Counted from the first letter of the stretch, positions 16,454 to 24,570 are shown. The stretch is 64,000 bases of DNA from Methylocystis sp. (GCA_020252485.1 JADCCX010000002.1:293407-357406), one strand, 5' to 3'. Made by a program: numbers and translations. Notes: generated by a model not told the origin, from the sequence alone.

Positions 16454-17089
16454 TCAGAAGTCGGTCTCGTAGACCGGCTGCGGCGCAGGCTTCGCGGCGG
16501 GCGGCGGCAAGTGGCCGGCAGGCGCGGTTTTGGACGCAACGGCAGCGTTGCCTTTCCAGACCTCGCTCTCTTCAACGGGCGAGGCGTCCGGAAACTCCGC
16601 AGGGCGATCGACCCACTTCGTCAGTTCGAGCTTCGGGCGATAGTTGGTGCCGTACTTGTCCTTCATGGCGTCCGAGCCGGTGCAGGCGATTACCGGCACC
16701 TTGCCGCGGTTCTCCGTCCGCCCGGACTGTTCCTCGAACACCGCATAGACATCGCGGATCGCATTCGAGACGTGGATCGAGGCCGAGGCCAATTCGACGG
16801 CCCCACCGAAGAACTTCGGCGAGAAGGCCATCACGACGAAGCCGCGCTTGAAGGTTTCATCCGGCTTCGGGGCGACCTTATCGAGCGCCGGATCGATCAG
16901 GCGTTGGGGCGCTTGCCCGTCCGCGAAATGCAGCCAGCCGGTGCGGATGTTGGCGAGATCAAGCAGGAAGGTGGGACGAGCGATTTCCAGATCGCCGCCG
17001 CCCTCCGCGCGGATGAACCACTTGTCCGACTTGGCGTTGTATTTGACGTAGGGCCGGATGATGCCGGAAGCGCCGATATTGAGTGCCAT
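16454..17089 (-). CDS. Probable phage ssDNA-binding protein
   Basis: A 211-residue protein from ATG 17087-17089 with GGAGA ten bases upstream; an upstream in-frame extension lacks a start signal. The core (about 1-165) is beta-rich with 'IIRPYVKYNAKSDKWFIR', 'IRTGWLHFADGQAPQ', 'KRGFVVMAFSPKFFGG' and 'YRPKLELTKWVDRPAEF'. It is followed by a Pro/Ala-rich flexible tail ending 'PVYETDF', an acidic aromatic tip like that of phage and bacterial SSBs. Its place between a nuclease and the methyltransferase/primase genes supports a single-strand DNA-binding role. No diagnostic domain could be named, so the function is inferred. Confidence 0.6.
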   Translation of the reverse strand: MALNIGASGIIRPYVKYNAKSDKWFIRAEGGGDLEIARPTFLLDLANIRTGWLHFADGQAPQRLIDPALDKVAPKPDETFKRGFVVMAFSPKFFGGAVELASASIHVSNAIRDVYAVFEEQSGRTENRGKVPVIACTGSDAMKDKYGTNYRPKLELTKWVDRPAEFPDASPVEESEVWKGNAAVASKTAPAGHLPPPAAKPAPQPVYETDF

Positions 17090-17100
17090 TGTTCGTCTCC

Positions 17101-17123
17101 TTGAGCGTTGAGCGTTGAGCGTT
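17101..17123. repeat. Three tandem TTGAGCG heptamers
   Basis: TTGAGCG is repeated three times head to tail at 17101-17121 (followed by TT), in the short gap between the nuclease gene and the probable ssDNA-binding gene, just upstream of the latter's ribosome-binding site. It may be a slipped-strand expansion that alters spacing or a weak binding array. Confidence 0.75.
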
Positions 17124-17132
17124 ACGAGGGGT

Positions 17133-17918
17133 TCAGAACCCGAAGACATCCCGGCCAGCCGCGCGAACGGAGGGGTCCGACCAGTAGAAACTGTCGAAGT
17201 CCGGGACGATGAGACCCGCGAGCTCGCGGGCGTCATGGGAGAGGGCGAGGAAGCGCCCGAGCGAGAGGGCGATCAGCCGAAGCGCCACCAGATGGGCGCG
17301 CACGTCATCGCCTGACATTTCGAGAACCTGGACTTGGCCAGCCCCGCCCTTGGCCGGAGCGGGCTTGGCGTAGGCAAAGCGCATCCCGAAATTGCCGTGG
17401 GCGGTGGCATAGACCGCGCCTTGCCGGCCGTGGCTTGCTCCGATCGCAGATGGCAATCGTTCGGTGGTCTTGAGATCGACGATCAGGCCATGGGCCGAGA
17501 ACCGCCAATCGACGAAGCCGATCACCGGAACGGCGATATCATCGAGGCGGATTTCGACCTTGCCCTGATAGCCGTCGGCATCGGGCAGGCCATATTGCCG
17601 AAGCTCGGCGAGTGCGCCGCGCACATAGCCCGGCAGTTTCTTGCGTTCCTCGTCGCGGCGCGGATCGGGATTGAGCGCGGTTTCTCGATCAAAGGCGCTT
17701 TCCGCTTCCGCGATGCAGGCCTCAACGGGAAGCGCCGGATCGTGCAGGCCGATATTGACGCCGGCCTCGACCGCCTTGCCGCGTGCGGCGGGAATGCCCG
17801 AGGGCGAGCGCCGTCCCAGCAGCCGTTCCATGATCCAGAGCGCGGGTTCCGCCGCCCAGAGATTGAGGGACGAGGCGGAGAGATGGCCGATGCCATGCCG
17901 TTCGAAGGGGTTGCTCAT
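17133..17918 (-). CDS. PD-(D/E)XK nuclease (RecB/Cas4-like)
   Basis: A 261-residue protein from ATG 17916-17918, which overlaps the stop of the preceding 90-aa gene. It opens with 'HLSASSLNLWAAEPALWIMERL', the 'S-x-S-x-L' start common to RecB-family nucleases, followed by an 'RGKAVEAG' motif-I-like helix. The catalytic core is 'IGFVDWRFSAHGLIVDLKTT' with Asp137, Asp148 and Lys150 as probable metal/catalytic residues. It would be a phage exonuclease for recombination or end processing, working with the neighbouring ssDNA-binding protein. No Cys cluster like Cas4 is visible. The upstream in-frame extension is Arg-rich junk. Confidence 0.85.
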   Translation of the reverse strand: MSNPFERHGIGHLSASSLNLWAAEPALWIMERLLGRRSPSGIPAARGKAVEAGVNIGLHDPALPVEACIAEAESAFDRETALNPDPRRDEERKKLPGYVRGALAELRQYGLPDADGYQGKVEIRLDDIAVPVIGFVDWRFSAHGLIVDLKTTERLPSAIGASHGRQGAVYATAHGNFGMRFAYAKPAPAKGGAGQVQVLEMSGDDVRAHLVALRLIALSLGRFLALSHDARELAGLIVPDFDSFYWSDPSVRAAGRDVFGF

Positions 17919-18187
17919 CGCACGCCCCCACGGATCAGGATCTCGGCGCCGCGTTCGATCAGGTCGGACGGGGTTTCGAGGAATTCGACATCCTCGTCGC
18001 GGAACGCCACGCCGAGTTTCAGTTCGACATCGCCGACAAAATCCAGCCGGGCGATCGGATCGATCTGCCACAGGCGATCTTCCGCGGAAGGGTGTTCGCC
18101 GAAGCGCTCATAGAAGGCGGAGCGGACGGCATTGGCGGCGAGCGCGCGGGCTTCCAGCCGCTCGGCAACATCCAAGGGCGCGATCAT
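17915..18187 (-). CDS. Hypothetical early phage protein, 90 aa
   Basis: Starts at ATG 18185-18187 and overlaps both neighbours by ATGA, so it belongs to the early operon between the excisionase-like gene and the nuclease. The N-terminal half is helical ('DVAERLEARALAANAVRSAFYERFG'), and the C-terminal half has an acidic 'DFVGDVELKLGVAFRDEDVEFLE' segment. No recognised family or catalytic motif. Probably an accessory of the recombination module, by position only. Confidence 0.65.
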   Translation of the reverse strand: MIAPLDVAERLEARALAANAVRSAFYERFGEHPSAEDRLWQIDPIARLDFVGDVELKLGVAFRDEDVEFLETPSDLIERGAEILIRGGVR

Positions 18188-18441
18188 CGGGCGAACCCTG
18201 TGCGCTTCGAAACCACCGGCCCGCGTTCCTGGGAGATCATCCATTCGCGGAAGGCATCTGCGCGATAGAAGACGCGGCGGCCGATCCGGACTTGAGGAGG
18301 GCCGATCCGCCGGGTCTGCCAGCGTTGCAAGGTTGCGGTCGAGATTCCGAGCGCTTCGGCGACCTCGCGCCGCCCCATCCAGCCTTGCATCAGTTCGACA
18401 GAAGCGGCTCCGTTTCGTTGCGCGTTAACTTGATCGTCCAT
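18184..18441 (-). CDS. Excisionase/MerR-type HTH DNA-binding protein
   Basis: An 85-residue protein from ATG 18439-18441 with AAGGAAA upstream. Residues about 20-75 form the classic AlpA/excisionase winged-helix pattern: 'MGRREVAEALGISTATLQRWQ...GPPQVRIGRRVFYRADAFREWM'. It is the first gene of the minus-strand early operon and faces the plus-strand repressor genes, as do Cro/Xis-type regulators. It probably steers excision or early transcription. The upstream in-frame Met at 18489 is less likely as it lies in the divergent promoter region. Confidence 0.82.
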   Translation of the reverse strand: MDDQVNAQRNGAASVELMQGWMGRREVAEALGISTATLQRWQTRRIGPPQVRIGRRVFYRADAFREWMISQERGPVVSKRTGFAR

Positions 18442-18763
18442 GCCCGTTTCCTTGTGTCCTTGCGGTTCCGATGACCGCAAAGGGACCACGGCGGGCCCGC
18501 GTCAGGCAGGGTTGAAACGGGCGCAAACGGGGCGGAAACAATAGGGCTCGGGTACAAAGACGGGCCGAATACGGGCGGAAACACGGGCACAAACAAGAGT
18601 AAGCGTGTTTTGGCTGCTTCAGTCCACAGTCGGCGGTTGCGGAGACCTTGCCGTCAATCCACAACGCAAGAGCGCCACCGCCGAAAAATCGACTCGACTC
18701 CGGAGCAGAAAGAACATATCAAGAACTGACTGTTGACCAATCGGGTTATGAAAGGAGGCGGAG
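18442..18763. promoter_or_regulatory. Divergent lysogeny-control region
   Basis: About 320 bases without a gene between the leftward early operon and the rightward ImmA/XRE genes, so it should hold both the early promoter and the repressor promoter plus operators. Repeated 'gggc-aaacgggcgg-aaac' type motifs at 18520-18595 (five variants of CGGGCnnAAAC) are plausible repressor sites. AGGAGG at 18752-18757 is the ribosome-binding site of the ImmA gene. No promoter hexamers can be called with confidence. Confidence 0.5.
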
Positions 18764-19510
18764 ATGGTTCTGGCCATCGCATATCCAAGCACGGCTGCGG
18801 GCGATCCCCATCGCTTGAGCGCCCAGAAGATCGCGAGTATCGCCAGCGATATCCGCAGTCGCCTGTTCGGCATTCAGCCAAGGCCGGTCGATGTCGCGGC
18901 GCTGATCGCGAAGACGGCGCGCCTTGTCGTCAACGGCAAGCCGATCACCCTGTCCTGGGGCCTTGATCGACCGATCCACGACGAGAACGGCCACGAGGCG
19001 CTCGGCGTTTGCGAGAACGACCCCGAACTGCCCGACACGGTGATGATCAGCGTCAACGCCAGCCTGCTGGCTCATCAGCCGGAGGTGATCCGTTCAACCG
19101 CCGCGCACGAGTTTGCGCACGCCATCTTCGACATGCCGACGGCGATGGGCGGCAATATCCGGCGGACGTTCCGAACCTCGGTGGCGCCCGCCATCGCCAG
19201 GCCCGGGGCACCGATCGATTGGGTCGAATGGCGGGCCGACGAGTTCATGGGCACGTTTCTGGTTCCGGCCGACAAGCTCGCGCGCGTGCTGCCGAAGCAT
19301 GCCAGCGCCCTTGATCTGCCGTTCCGCTGGCGCGCAGCACCGGATGGCCGCTCCGTTCCCTTCGTCGATCTCGATCCGAGCGAGGGCGCGCTTGGCCTGC
19401 TGGTCGATGACCTCGCCGAGGCCTTCGGCGTGACCGCCGCCTTCATGTCGGTGCGGTTGGCGAAGGGCGGCTTCATCGGCCGGCGCTTCGAAACCGGGAG
19501 TGCGATCTGA
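18764..19510 (+). CDS. ImmA/IrrE-family metallopeptidase
   Basis: A 248-residue protein with the zinc-metallopeptidase motif 'AAHEFAHAIFD' (His115-Glu116, His119) of the DUF955/ImmA/IrrE family. In related mobile elements (ICEBs1 ImmA, phage and Deinococcus IrrE) this peptidase cleaves the partner XRE repressor after DNA damage and triggers induction. A strong AGGAGG precedes the ATG. The gene overlaps the XRE gene by one base (TGATG), so the two are co-translated. The gene order (peptidase first) is the reverse of ICEBs1. Confidence 0.9.
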   Translation: MVLAIAYPSTAAGDPHRLSAQKIASIASDIRSRLFGIQPRPVDVAALIAKTARLVVNGKPITLSWGLDRPIHDENGHEALGVCENDPELPDTVMISVNASLLAHQPEVIRSTAAHEFAHAIFDMPTAMGGNIRRTFRTSVAPAIARPGAPIDWVEWRADEFMGTFLVPADKLARVLPKHASALDLPFRWRAAPDGRSVPFVDLDPSEGALGLLVDDLAEAFGVTAAFMSVRLAKGGFIGRRFETGSAI

Positions 19511-19782
19511 TGGCCTTCGGTCAAACCGTCCGCTTTCATCGCAACGACAAGGGCTTCGGCCTGAACGAGTTCGCCGAGCGTCTCGGCGTCTCGCCCGCCT
19601 ATTGGAGCCGCGTCGAGCGCGAACAGGAAAACCCGCCGCGCGACGATCTCGTCGAGCGCGTTGCGGCCATCCTTGAAGTGAAGCTCGACGATCTCTTCTG
19701 CGAAGCCGGACGCCTGCCGCCCGATCTTCGCGGCGACATCAAAGCCGTGGTGACGCTCTATCGACGCAGCCGCGAGCGCTGA
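19510..19782 (+). CDS. XRE-family phage repressor
   Basis: A 90-residue protein consisting mostly of a lambda-Cro/C1-type HTH: 'GLNEFAERLGVSPAYWSRVEREQENPP' at about 16-42, then a helical C-terminal part 'DLRGDIKAVVTLYRRSRER'. It lacks the C-terminal autocleavage domain of CI, which fits control by the neighbouring ImmA peptidase. It probably represses the leftward early promoter in the lysogen. Translationally coupled to ImmA. Confidence 0.88.
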   Translation: MAFGQTVRFHRNDKGFGLNEFAERLGVSPAYWSRVEREQENPPRDDLVERVAAILEVKLDDLFCEAGRLPPDLRGDIKAVVTLYRRSRER

Positions 19783-19798
19783 GGAATTCCAACAGTAA

Positions 19799-20467
19799 AT
19801 GATGACCATGAACCCTGACGAGTTCGATCCGATGCCAGCACCGCCCCGTTCATTCCTGACCGTTACCGACACCGCGATCCGCTGGCAGGTTCCCGCCCTC
19901 GACATCGCGGGCTGGGCGATCGACGGCGAGATAGCACTTTCGGCCGTGCTGCCGACCGTCGAGACGGCCGACAAGCAGATCGCCTCCGGGATCGTGGAGA
20001 TCGACGGCGCGGACGTGGTCGCTTTGTTCCGGCGTGACGGCGCATCGCGCAAGCCGGCGCTGGTGCGGCGCTTCCGCCGTTCGAAGAAGACGGAGTGGGA
20101 GTGGATTGCGCGCCCGGTCGATGGTGTCGCCGTCACCTCCGCCGACGTGATCATCCTGCGCAAGGAGTTCGAGCGTTGCGAGCGCGCCTGGGGATTGTTC
20201 GACGCGGGTGCGGTCGAGAGCGGCGTAAGGGCATCAACCCAAGCCAAGCGCGCCGCAGGGCCGGGCGCCCCGCCCAAGCATGATTGGGATGCCTTCGCAG
20301 GCGCCATCGCCCGGCGCGTGCACAATCATGGCATGCCGGTCAGCCAGGGCGAACTGGTGCGCGATATGATGGATTGGTTCGCGGGCCGGGAGGATTTCCC
20401 GCCTCCAGACGAACGGACGGTGCGGCGGAAGGTGTCGGCGATCTGGAGGGAGATGAATTCGGGTTGA
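19799..20467 (+). CDS. Conserved hypothetical protein of the repressor operon, 222 aa
   Basis: Starts at ATG 19799 (two further in-frame Mets follow within nine bases) with GAGGAA about 12 bases upstream, and lies 16 bases after the XRE gene, so it is probably the third gene of that operon. Residues about 20-130 are alpha/beta with 'LDIAGWAIDGEIALSAVLP' and 'VDGVAVTSADVIILRKEFERCE'. The C-terminal 60 residues ('MPVSQGELVRDMMDWFAGREDFPPPDERTVRRKVSAIW') look like a winged-helix unit common next to primases and recombinases of proteobacterial mobile elements. Function unknown. Confidence 0.7.
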   Translation: MMTMNPDEFDPMPAPPRSFLTVTDTAIRWQVPALDIAGWAIDGEIALSAVLPTVETADKQIASGIVEIDGADVVALFRRDGASRKPALVRRFRRSKKTEWEWIARPVDGVAVTSADVIILRKEFERCERAWGLFDAGAVESGVRASTQAKRAAGPGAPPKHDWDAFAGAIARRVHNHGMPVSQGELVRDMMDWFAGREDFPPPDERTVRRKVSAIWREMNSG

Positions 20468-20499
20468 CCAAAAAAACCTGATTTGCGCTATGTTAGCGC
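20464..20499 (+). promoter_or_regulatory. Putative promoter with overlapping operator for the caspase-hydrolase pair
   Basis: TTGACC at 20464-20469 is followed after 19 bases by TATGTT (20489-20494), a possible but long-spaced promoter. The -10 lies in a perfect inverted repeat, GCGCTA-TGT-TAGCGC (20485-20499), which would be a natural operator. The repeat could instead act as a weak terminator of the upstream operon, but no T-run follows. It is 58 bases upstream of the caspase-like start. Confidence 0.4.
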
Positions 20500-20556
20500 C
20501 GAGTATACCTCGTTGAAAAAATCATGTAGTGGCGGGTTTGGTGGAGGAGGCATGCG

Positions 20557-22443
20557 ATGCGACGTCGAAGGCAAGTTTTTGTCGGGATAGGCGTGGCAAA
20601 CCCCTCTGGCATGGCCCCACTGCCGGGTGTTTACAACAGCATCGATCAGATGGCAGATTGGGCCAATAGTCAAAATTACTCGGATGTAGAAATTGTTACG
20701 GACAAGGAAGAACCTGTAACGGCGAAGCGCATTGCAGGCCATTTATCCCCGTTATTGGAAGAGTCTATTTTTAGGATTGTTGTTTACTTTGCTGGGCATG
20801 GATTCCTAAATTCACCCGATCAAGTTTGGATTTTGAGTGACGGCCCAAATGTCAACTCCGGTCGCATATCGCGGGACACGCTTCGCGCGAGCATATCAAC
20901 CTATCGGCCGAAGCAAATATCGATGATCGCGGATGCTTGCCTTGAGGCGCGGCATTTCCAGAGCGGCACAGTGCCCGTTCTCTTCGATGCGCCAGGGCCG
21001 CGTGAAAGAGTATTTGTTGATAACATTTTTTCTACTTTGCCAAATAATCCATCGTTTTTCTTTAGAGGAAACAAAGAGGATGCGGATTTTTGCCTTTTTA
21101 CATCAGTTCTGTTGAATTTCCTCAATGGAGTGGACAAGCGAGCATTTAGATTGGCGAACGGGGTTCTTCCCAACGTCACTACCCAAACCCTCTATTGGAA
21201 CTTGCCTGATGCTGTTCTTGAACGCGGCGCCGACCATAGGGTAGACCAAGAACCCCGTGTAGAACCAGGATTTCCGCAAGGAGACGATGTTTATTCAACG
21301 TTTGCCCGAGGCCAAGGGAAGCCTGAGCCGGGTACTCCAGGAGGCGATGATGACAGCCTTGAGCCGCTTGTATCGGGCGACCCACCTTCCAATGGGGAGA
21401 CCGAACGACTTTCGCATAACACGACCTCCTTTGAGGAGCGCGCAAGAACAGTAGGGCTTCCAGCTCCGCCTCTGTTAGACGATTCTCAAATTGACCGATT
21501 GAAAGCTGAAGCTTTTCACTGGAACGGACGCCTAACAGCACTCATTCATCGCGAAGGCCTTCGGGCATCATGGGGCATCATCATAAACGAAGCACCGACG
21601 GCGTTCTTTACCGGCCCAATTTCAGATCCCGACAAGCCTGCGATATGGTACCCGATTCTGCGCTCTGACCTTGATAAGGCAGTCCCGTATATGGGGCGCC
21701 GTCCGGGGTCAATTCTCACGATTTCCTGGAGCACGAGATGGGAATTGGAAGGAGCTGAATTCTTTACAATAGTCCCTGTTTTCGAGAACCTGATTTCCAC
21801 TATTCATTTGGCTGACGATACGGGTGAAGCTGAAGGAGGATGCATACAGCTTTCGTGGTCGCCAGATTATATTTCTCATCTGTATTCTAAAAAGACTATC
21901 ACAGCTTGGCACGCACTGATTGCGTTAACCCAGGGCAGACTCGTCAGCGCCGACGCAACATCCATCGCCGACAGCTTGCGTGACGAAAAGCACATCAATC
22001 CAATGATCGGCATTATCTGCTCATATTTGTATGATCTAGTTGGTGATTTGGACAGCGTCTCGCGGCTATGTCACTTCTACGTCCAGCATGCTCAAGGAAT
22101 TCCATTCGATATCGCGCTCCTATCTGGTGGCCAAATTCGCCGCTCGATGGAACACGATGGATGGGAGCTTTCCTATGCTGCCGCAGCCGAAGACAAGAAG
22201 CGTGCGTCTGCCAACGGGCCAAGCTATCTTTGGCGATCCACTCCGGAGGGTGTGGGTCGGGTTGCTGGTGCTGCGCCTCTAGTCCGAGCGGGATGGTCTC
22301 GGCTGGCGACGCAAGGGCACTCGATTTTGCGAGAGTTCGCCGGCCTAACAAATAGCTTGACCAAATCTCCGATCGCGACCTTGACCGGGCGGGATGCGAT
22401 CGATGATGCGATTAGGCTTCTGCGCCAATTGGACCTCTTATAG
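20557..22443 (+). CDS. Caspase-like (peptidase C14) effector protein with large C-terminal helical domain
   Basis: A 628-residue protein. Residues 1-215 have the caspase p20 layout: first strand 'RQVFVGIGVAN', 'LPGVYNSIDQMADWA', then 'FRIVVYFAGHGF' with the probable catalytic His81 and 'QISMIADACLEARHF' with the probable nucleophile Cys128. An acidic Gly/Pro-rich linker (about 245-300) joins a C-terminal region (about 310-628) of mixed fold and then helical segments, with no match I can name; it may sense the trigger. GGAGGAGG lies six bases before the ATG. The gene is visibly AT-richer than neighbouring phage genes, uses many A/T-ending codons, and sits between the repressor operon and integrase, so it is likely recently acquired cargo, possibly an abortive-infection effector. 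Confidence 0.82.
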   Translation: MRRRRQVFVGIGVANPSGMAPLPGVYNSIDQMADWANSQNYSDVEIVTDKEEPVTAKRIAGHLSPLLEESIFRIVVYFAGHGFLNSPDQVWILSDGPNVNSGRISRDTLRASISTYRPKQISMIADACLEARHFQSGTVPVLFDAPGPRERVFVDNIFSTLPNNPSFFFRGNKEDADFCLFTSVLLNFLNGVDKRAFRLANGVLPNVTTQTLYWNLPDAVLERGADHRVDQEPRVEPGFPQGDDVYSTFARGQGKPEPGTPGGDDDSLEPLVSGDPPSNGETERLSHNTTSFEERARTVGLPAPPLLDDSQIDRLKAEAFHWNGRLTALIHREGLRASWGIIINEAPTAFFTGPISDPDKPAIWYPILRSDLDKAVPYMGRRPGSILTISWSTRWELEGAEFFTIVPVFENLISTIHLADDTGEAEGGCIQLSWSPDYISHLYSKKTITAWHALIALTQGRLVSADATSIADSLRDEKHINPMIGIICSYLYDLVGDLDSVSRLCHFYVQHAQGIPFDIALLSGGQIRRSMEHDGWELSYAAAAEDKKRASANGPSYLWRSTPEGVGRVAGAAPLVRAGWSRLATQGHSILREFAGLTNSLTKSPIATLTGRDAIDDAIRLLRQLDLL

Positions 22444-22461
22444 CCCTATGGAGCCTCAATC

Positions 22462-23340
22462 ATGCGACTTGTTTTGGTGCACGGCATTAACAATGAGAAC
22501 AATTCTGCTGCAGAGGTCGAAGATGTTTGGATGAAAACTTTGCGGGAAGCTTGGCGGCAGAACGGCCTCGATCCGCTGGCGAAGATGAGAGTTACGAACG
22601 CTTATTATGCGGATGAGCTCGCGAAACTAAGTTCGAAGGCGGAAGGTGCTGTTGCCGCCGGCACGGGTTCAAGGGTTTCACAGGTCGAGTTTGACTTGTT
22701 GCAAGAGTATGCCGCCGCCTCGGGCATCTCGCAGCAAGACATTGTCGTGGCCGCAAATGAGGAGGGCATCAACATCTCGGTGGTCGAAGCTGGCGTGCCG
22801 CATGAAGCCTGGGTGATCGCAATTTCGCGCGCGCTCGAAAATATTCTACCGACGAGGGGTAAGTATCTTGCGCGCCTATTTTTGCGGCAGGCTGCTGTTT
22901 ACATTGAGAGGAGAGGGGTTCAAAATAGGATAAAAGATATAGTAAGGGGAAAAATGTTCGACGACGCCTCGTCAATAGTCGTTGTGGCGCATTCTCTGGG
23001 AACTGTAATATCTTACGAGCTCCTCGCTGAACAGGCTGCGGCCGATAGGATCGTGCCGCTATTCGTCACGCTTGGCTCGCCCTTGGCAGTCCGCATCGTC
23101 TCCAACTACGTTGGAAAAAAACGTGAATTTCCGAAACCTCCAATTCAGAAATGGCTAAACGGAGCGCACAGACAAGACTTTGTAACGCTCGGAAGAACGT
23201 TGCAAAAGGAGACGATCGGATTTGAGGGAATCGAAAATGTTGATGATGTTATCAATAATGAATCCGACAAACATAGTATTGTCTCTTATCTTTCAGATAG
23301 AAAGATCTCATGTGCAATTCATAAGGCGCTTTCTTTGTAA
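22462..23340 (+). CDS. Alpha/beta-hydrolase (lipase-like serine hydrolase), partner of the caspase-like protein
   Basis: A 292-residue protein opening 'MRLVLVHGINNENN', the oxyanion-hole strand-turn of alpha/beta hydrolases, with the nucleophile elbow 'VVVAHSLGTVISYELL' (Ser178) and a late 'SDKHSIVSYLSD' segment that offers the catalytic His. 'VTLGSPLAVRI' after the elbow is typical of DUF676/PGAP1-like lipases. It lacks a signal peptide or membrane segment, so it should act in the cytosol on a lipid or peptide. GGAG lies before the ATG, 18 bases after the caspase-like stop. It shares the low GC of that gene, so the two form one transferred operon. Confidence 0.85.
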   Translation: MRLVLVHGINNENNSAAEVEDVWMKTLREAWRQNGLDPLAKMRVTNAYYADELAKLSSKAEGAVAAGTGSRVSQVEFDLLQEYAAASGISQQDIVVAANEEGINISVVEAGVPHEAWVIAISRALENILPTRGKYLARLFLRQAAVYIERRGVQNRIKDIVRGKMFDDASSIVVVAHSLGTVISYELLAEQAAADRIVPLFVTLGSPLAVRIVSNYVGKKREFPKPPIQKWLNGAHRQDFVTLGRTLQKETIGFEGIENVDDVINNESDKHSIVSYLSDRKISCAIHKALSL

Positions 23341-23361
23341 CAATCCGCGCAAAAACGCATC

Positions 23362-24570
23362 TTATGCTGCAGCTTCAGCTTCAGCTTGAACCAGCCTCGA
23401 CTTCGCCCGCAACATATCGCCAACCTGTTCAAGCCCGGCGCGAAGGGGATCGTCGAGCAGGTGGGCGTAGCGCTGTGTGGTCTGAACCTGCGTGTGGCCG
23501 AGCAGCTTACCGATCATCGGCAGCGTCATGCCGCCCGAAACAAGCAGCGACGCGAAGGTATGGCGCAGATCATGGATGCGAACGGCAGGCAGTTCGGCCT
23601 TCGTCCGGACATCTCCCCAGAACCGCTTGATGTCCTGAAGCGGCTTGCCTTCGGCCTCGCCCGGAAACACCCATTCGCAACCTTCGGGCACGCGCAGCCG
23701 GATCGTTCGCAGCAGCGCGGCGGCTGAAGCGCTGATTGGCGCCCGATGCAGGCGGCGCTGCTTCGTGGTGGCGGCGGGCTTGATCCAGACAGCGGCTTCG
23801 AGATCGAATTGATCCCAGCGCGCGTTCAGCACTTCGCCGCGCCGCGCACCGGTTAGTAGGATCAGCCGCACTGCATCGGCGGCACGCCGGTTCGGATGGG
23901 CATCGAGCGCAGCGGACAGCCGCCCGATTTCCTCGGTTGAGAGATAGCGGTCCCGGGGCGCTTCAGCATTCCGGGCGAAGCCTGCGGCGGGATTGTCAGC
24001 GCGAATGCGCCAGCGGATCGCGAGGTTGAACATCTTGCGCAGGATTTCGCCAAGGCGGTTCGCCCGCACAGGCGTGGGCTTGCGGCCTCGCTTTCCCGGG
24101 GTGCCACCGGCGATCTGGCGCAGAAGCCGATCAACATCATCGGGCTGGATCTCCGCCGCCTTGCGTGGTCCCCAGGCGGGTTCGACCAGCTTGCGCAGCA
24201 TCGACGCCTGATCGTCCCGGTTCCGCTTTGCGAGCTTGGCGGCGTGTTCTTCGAGATAGCGGTCGATAAGTTGCCGCACGTTCGGCGACTCTCGGGCCTC
24301 GTCCCGTTCGGCCATCGGATCGCGGCCCTGATCGATCTCGCGCTTGAGTCGCTTGGCCTCTTCCCGGGCGGCAGTGACCGACCAATCTGGCCACGCGCCG
24401 ATGGTGAGGCGGCGTTCCCGAGCCTCGATCCGATAGGTGAGAATGAAGGCGCGCGTGCCGCCGCTGGTGATCCGGACACCGAAGCCGACAACCTCCTCGT
24501 CATAGACGATGATGTTCTTCTGCTTCGGTTGAAGCCCTTTCACGCTGCGTTCGGTGAGATGCGCCTTCAT
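23362..24570 (-). CDS. int: Tyrosine recombinase / phage integrase
   Basis: A 402-residue integrase with an N-terminal DUF4102 arm-binding domain (1-85), a SAM-like core-binding domain (about 95-190) and a catalytic domain. The active-site set is visible: Arg243 in 'TGARRGEVL', Lys270, His333 and Arg336 in 'HDLRHTFAS', His359 in 'LGHTQ', and Tyr368 in 'QRYAHL'. It would integrate and excise the prophage with help from the excisionase-like HTH protein. The gene points left, into the prophage, and converges with the hydrolase gene 21 bases away. An initiator tRNA gene begins 378 bases beyond its start. Confidence 0.96.
   Translation of the reverse strand: MKAHLTERSVKGLQPKQKNIIVYDEEVVGFGVRITSGGTRAFILTYRIEARERRLTIGAWPDWSVTAAREEAKRLKREIDQGRDPMAERDEARESPNVRQLIDRYLEEHAAKLAKRNRDDQASMLRKLVEPAWGPRKAAEIQPDDVDRLLRQIAGGTPGKRGRKPTPVRANRLGEILRKMFNLAIRWRIRADNPAAGFARNAEAPRDRYLSTEEIGRLSAALDAHPNRRAADAVRLILLTGARRGEVLNARWDQFDLEAAVWIKPAATTKQRRLHRAPISASAAALLRTIRLRVPEGCEWVFPGEAEGKPLQDIKRFWGDVRTKAELPAVRIHDLRHTFASLLVSGGMTLPMIGKLLGHTQVQTTQRYAHLLDDPLRAGLEQVGDMLRAKSRLVQAEAEAAA

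Larger units (their letters stand above)
1..24570. mobile_element. Prophage (one end of an integrated tailed phage, continues past the left edge)
   Basis: The stretch carries a coherent temperate-phage gene order: integrase, cargo, repressor region, early replication/recombination genes, DNA methylases, terminase, portal, protease-capsid and head-tail genes. Nearly all genes are on the minus strand with ATGA overlaps. Tail, lysis and the distal attachment site would lie left of position 1. The right boundary lies between the integrase start (24570) and the tRNA gene at 24948; no direct-repeat attachment core can be identified because the other end is outside the window. Confidence 0.93.

Noticed and set aside
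17090..17236. 49-residue N-terminal extension of the probable ssDNA-binding protein
   Set aside because: It covers the TTGAGCG repeats and the nuclease gene end; the ATG at 17089 has a good ribosome-binding site.
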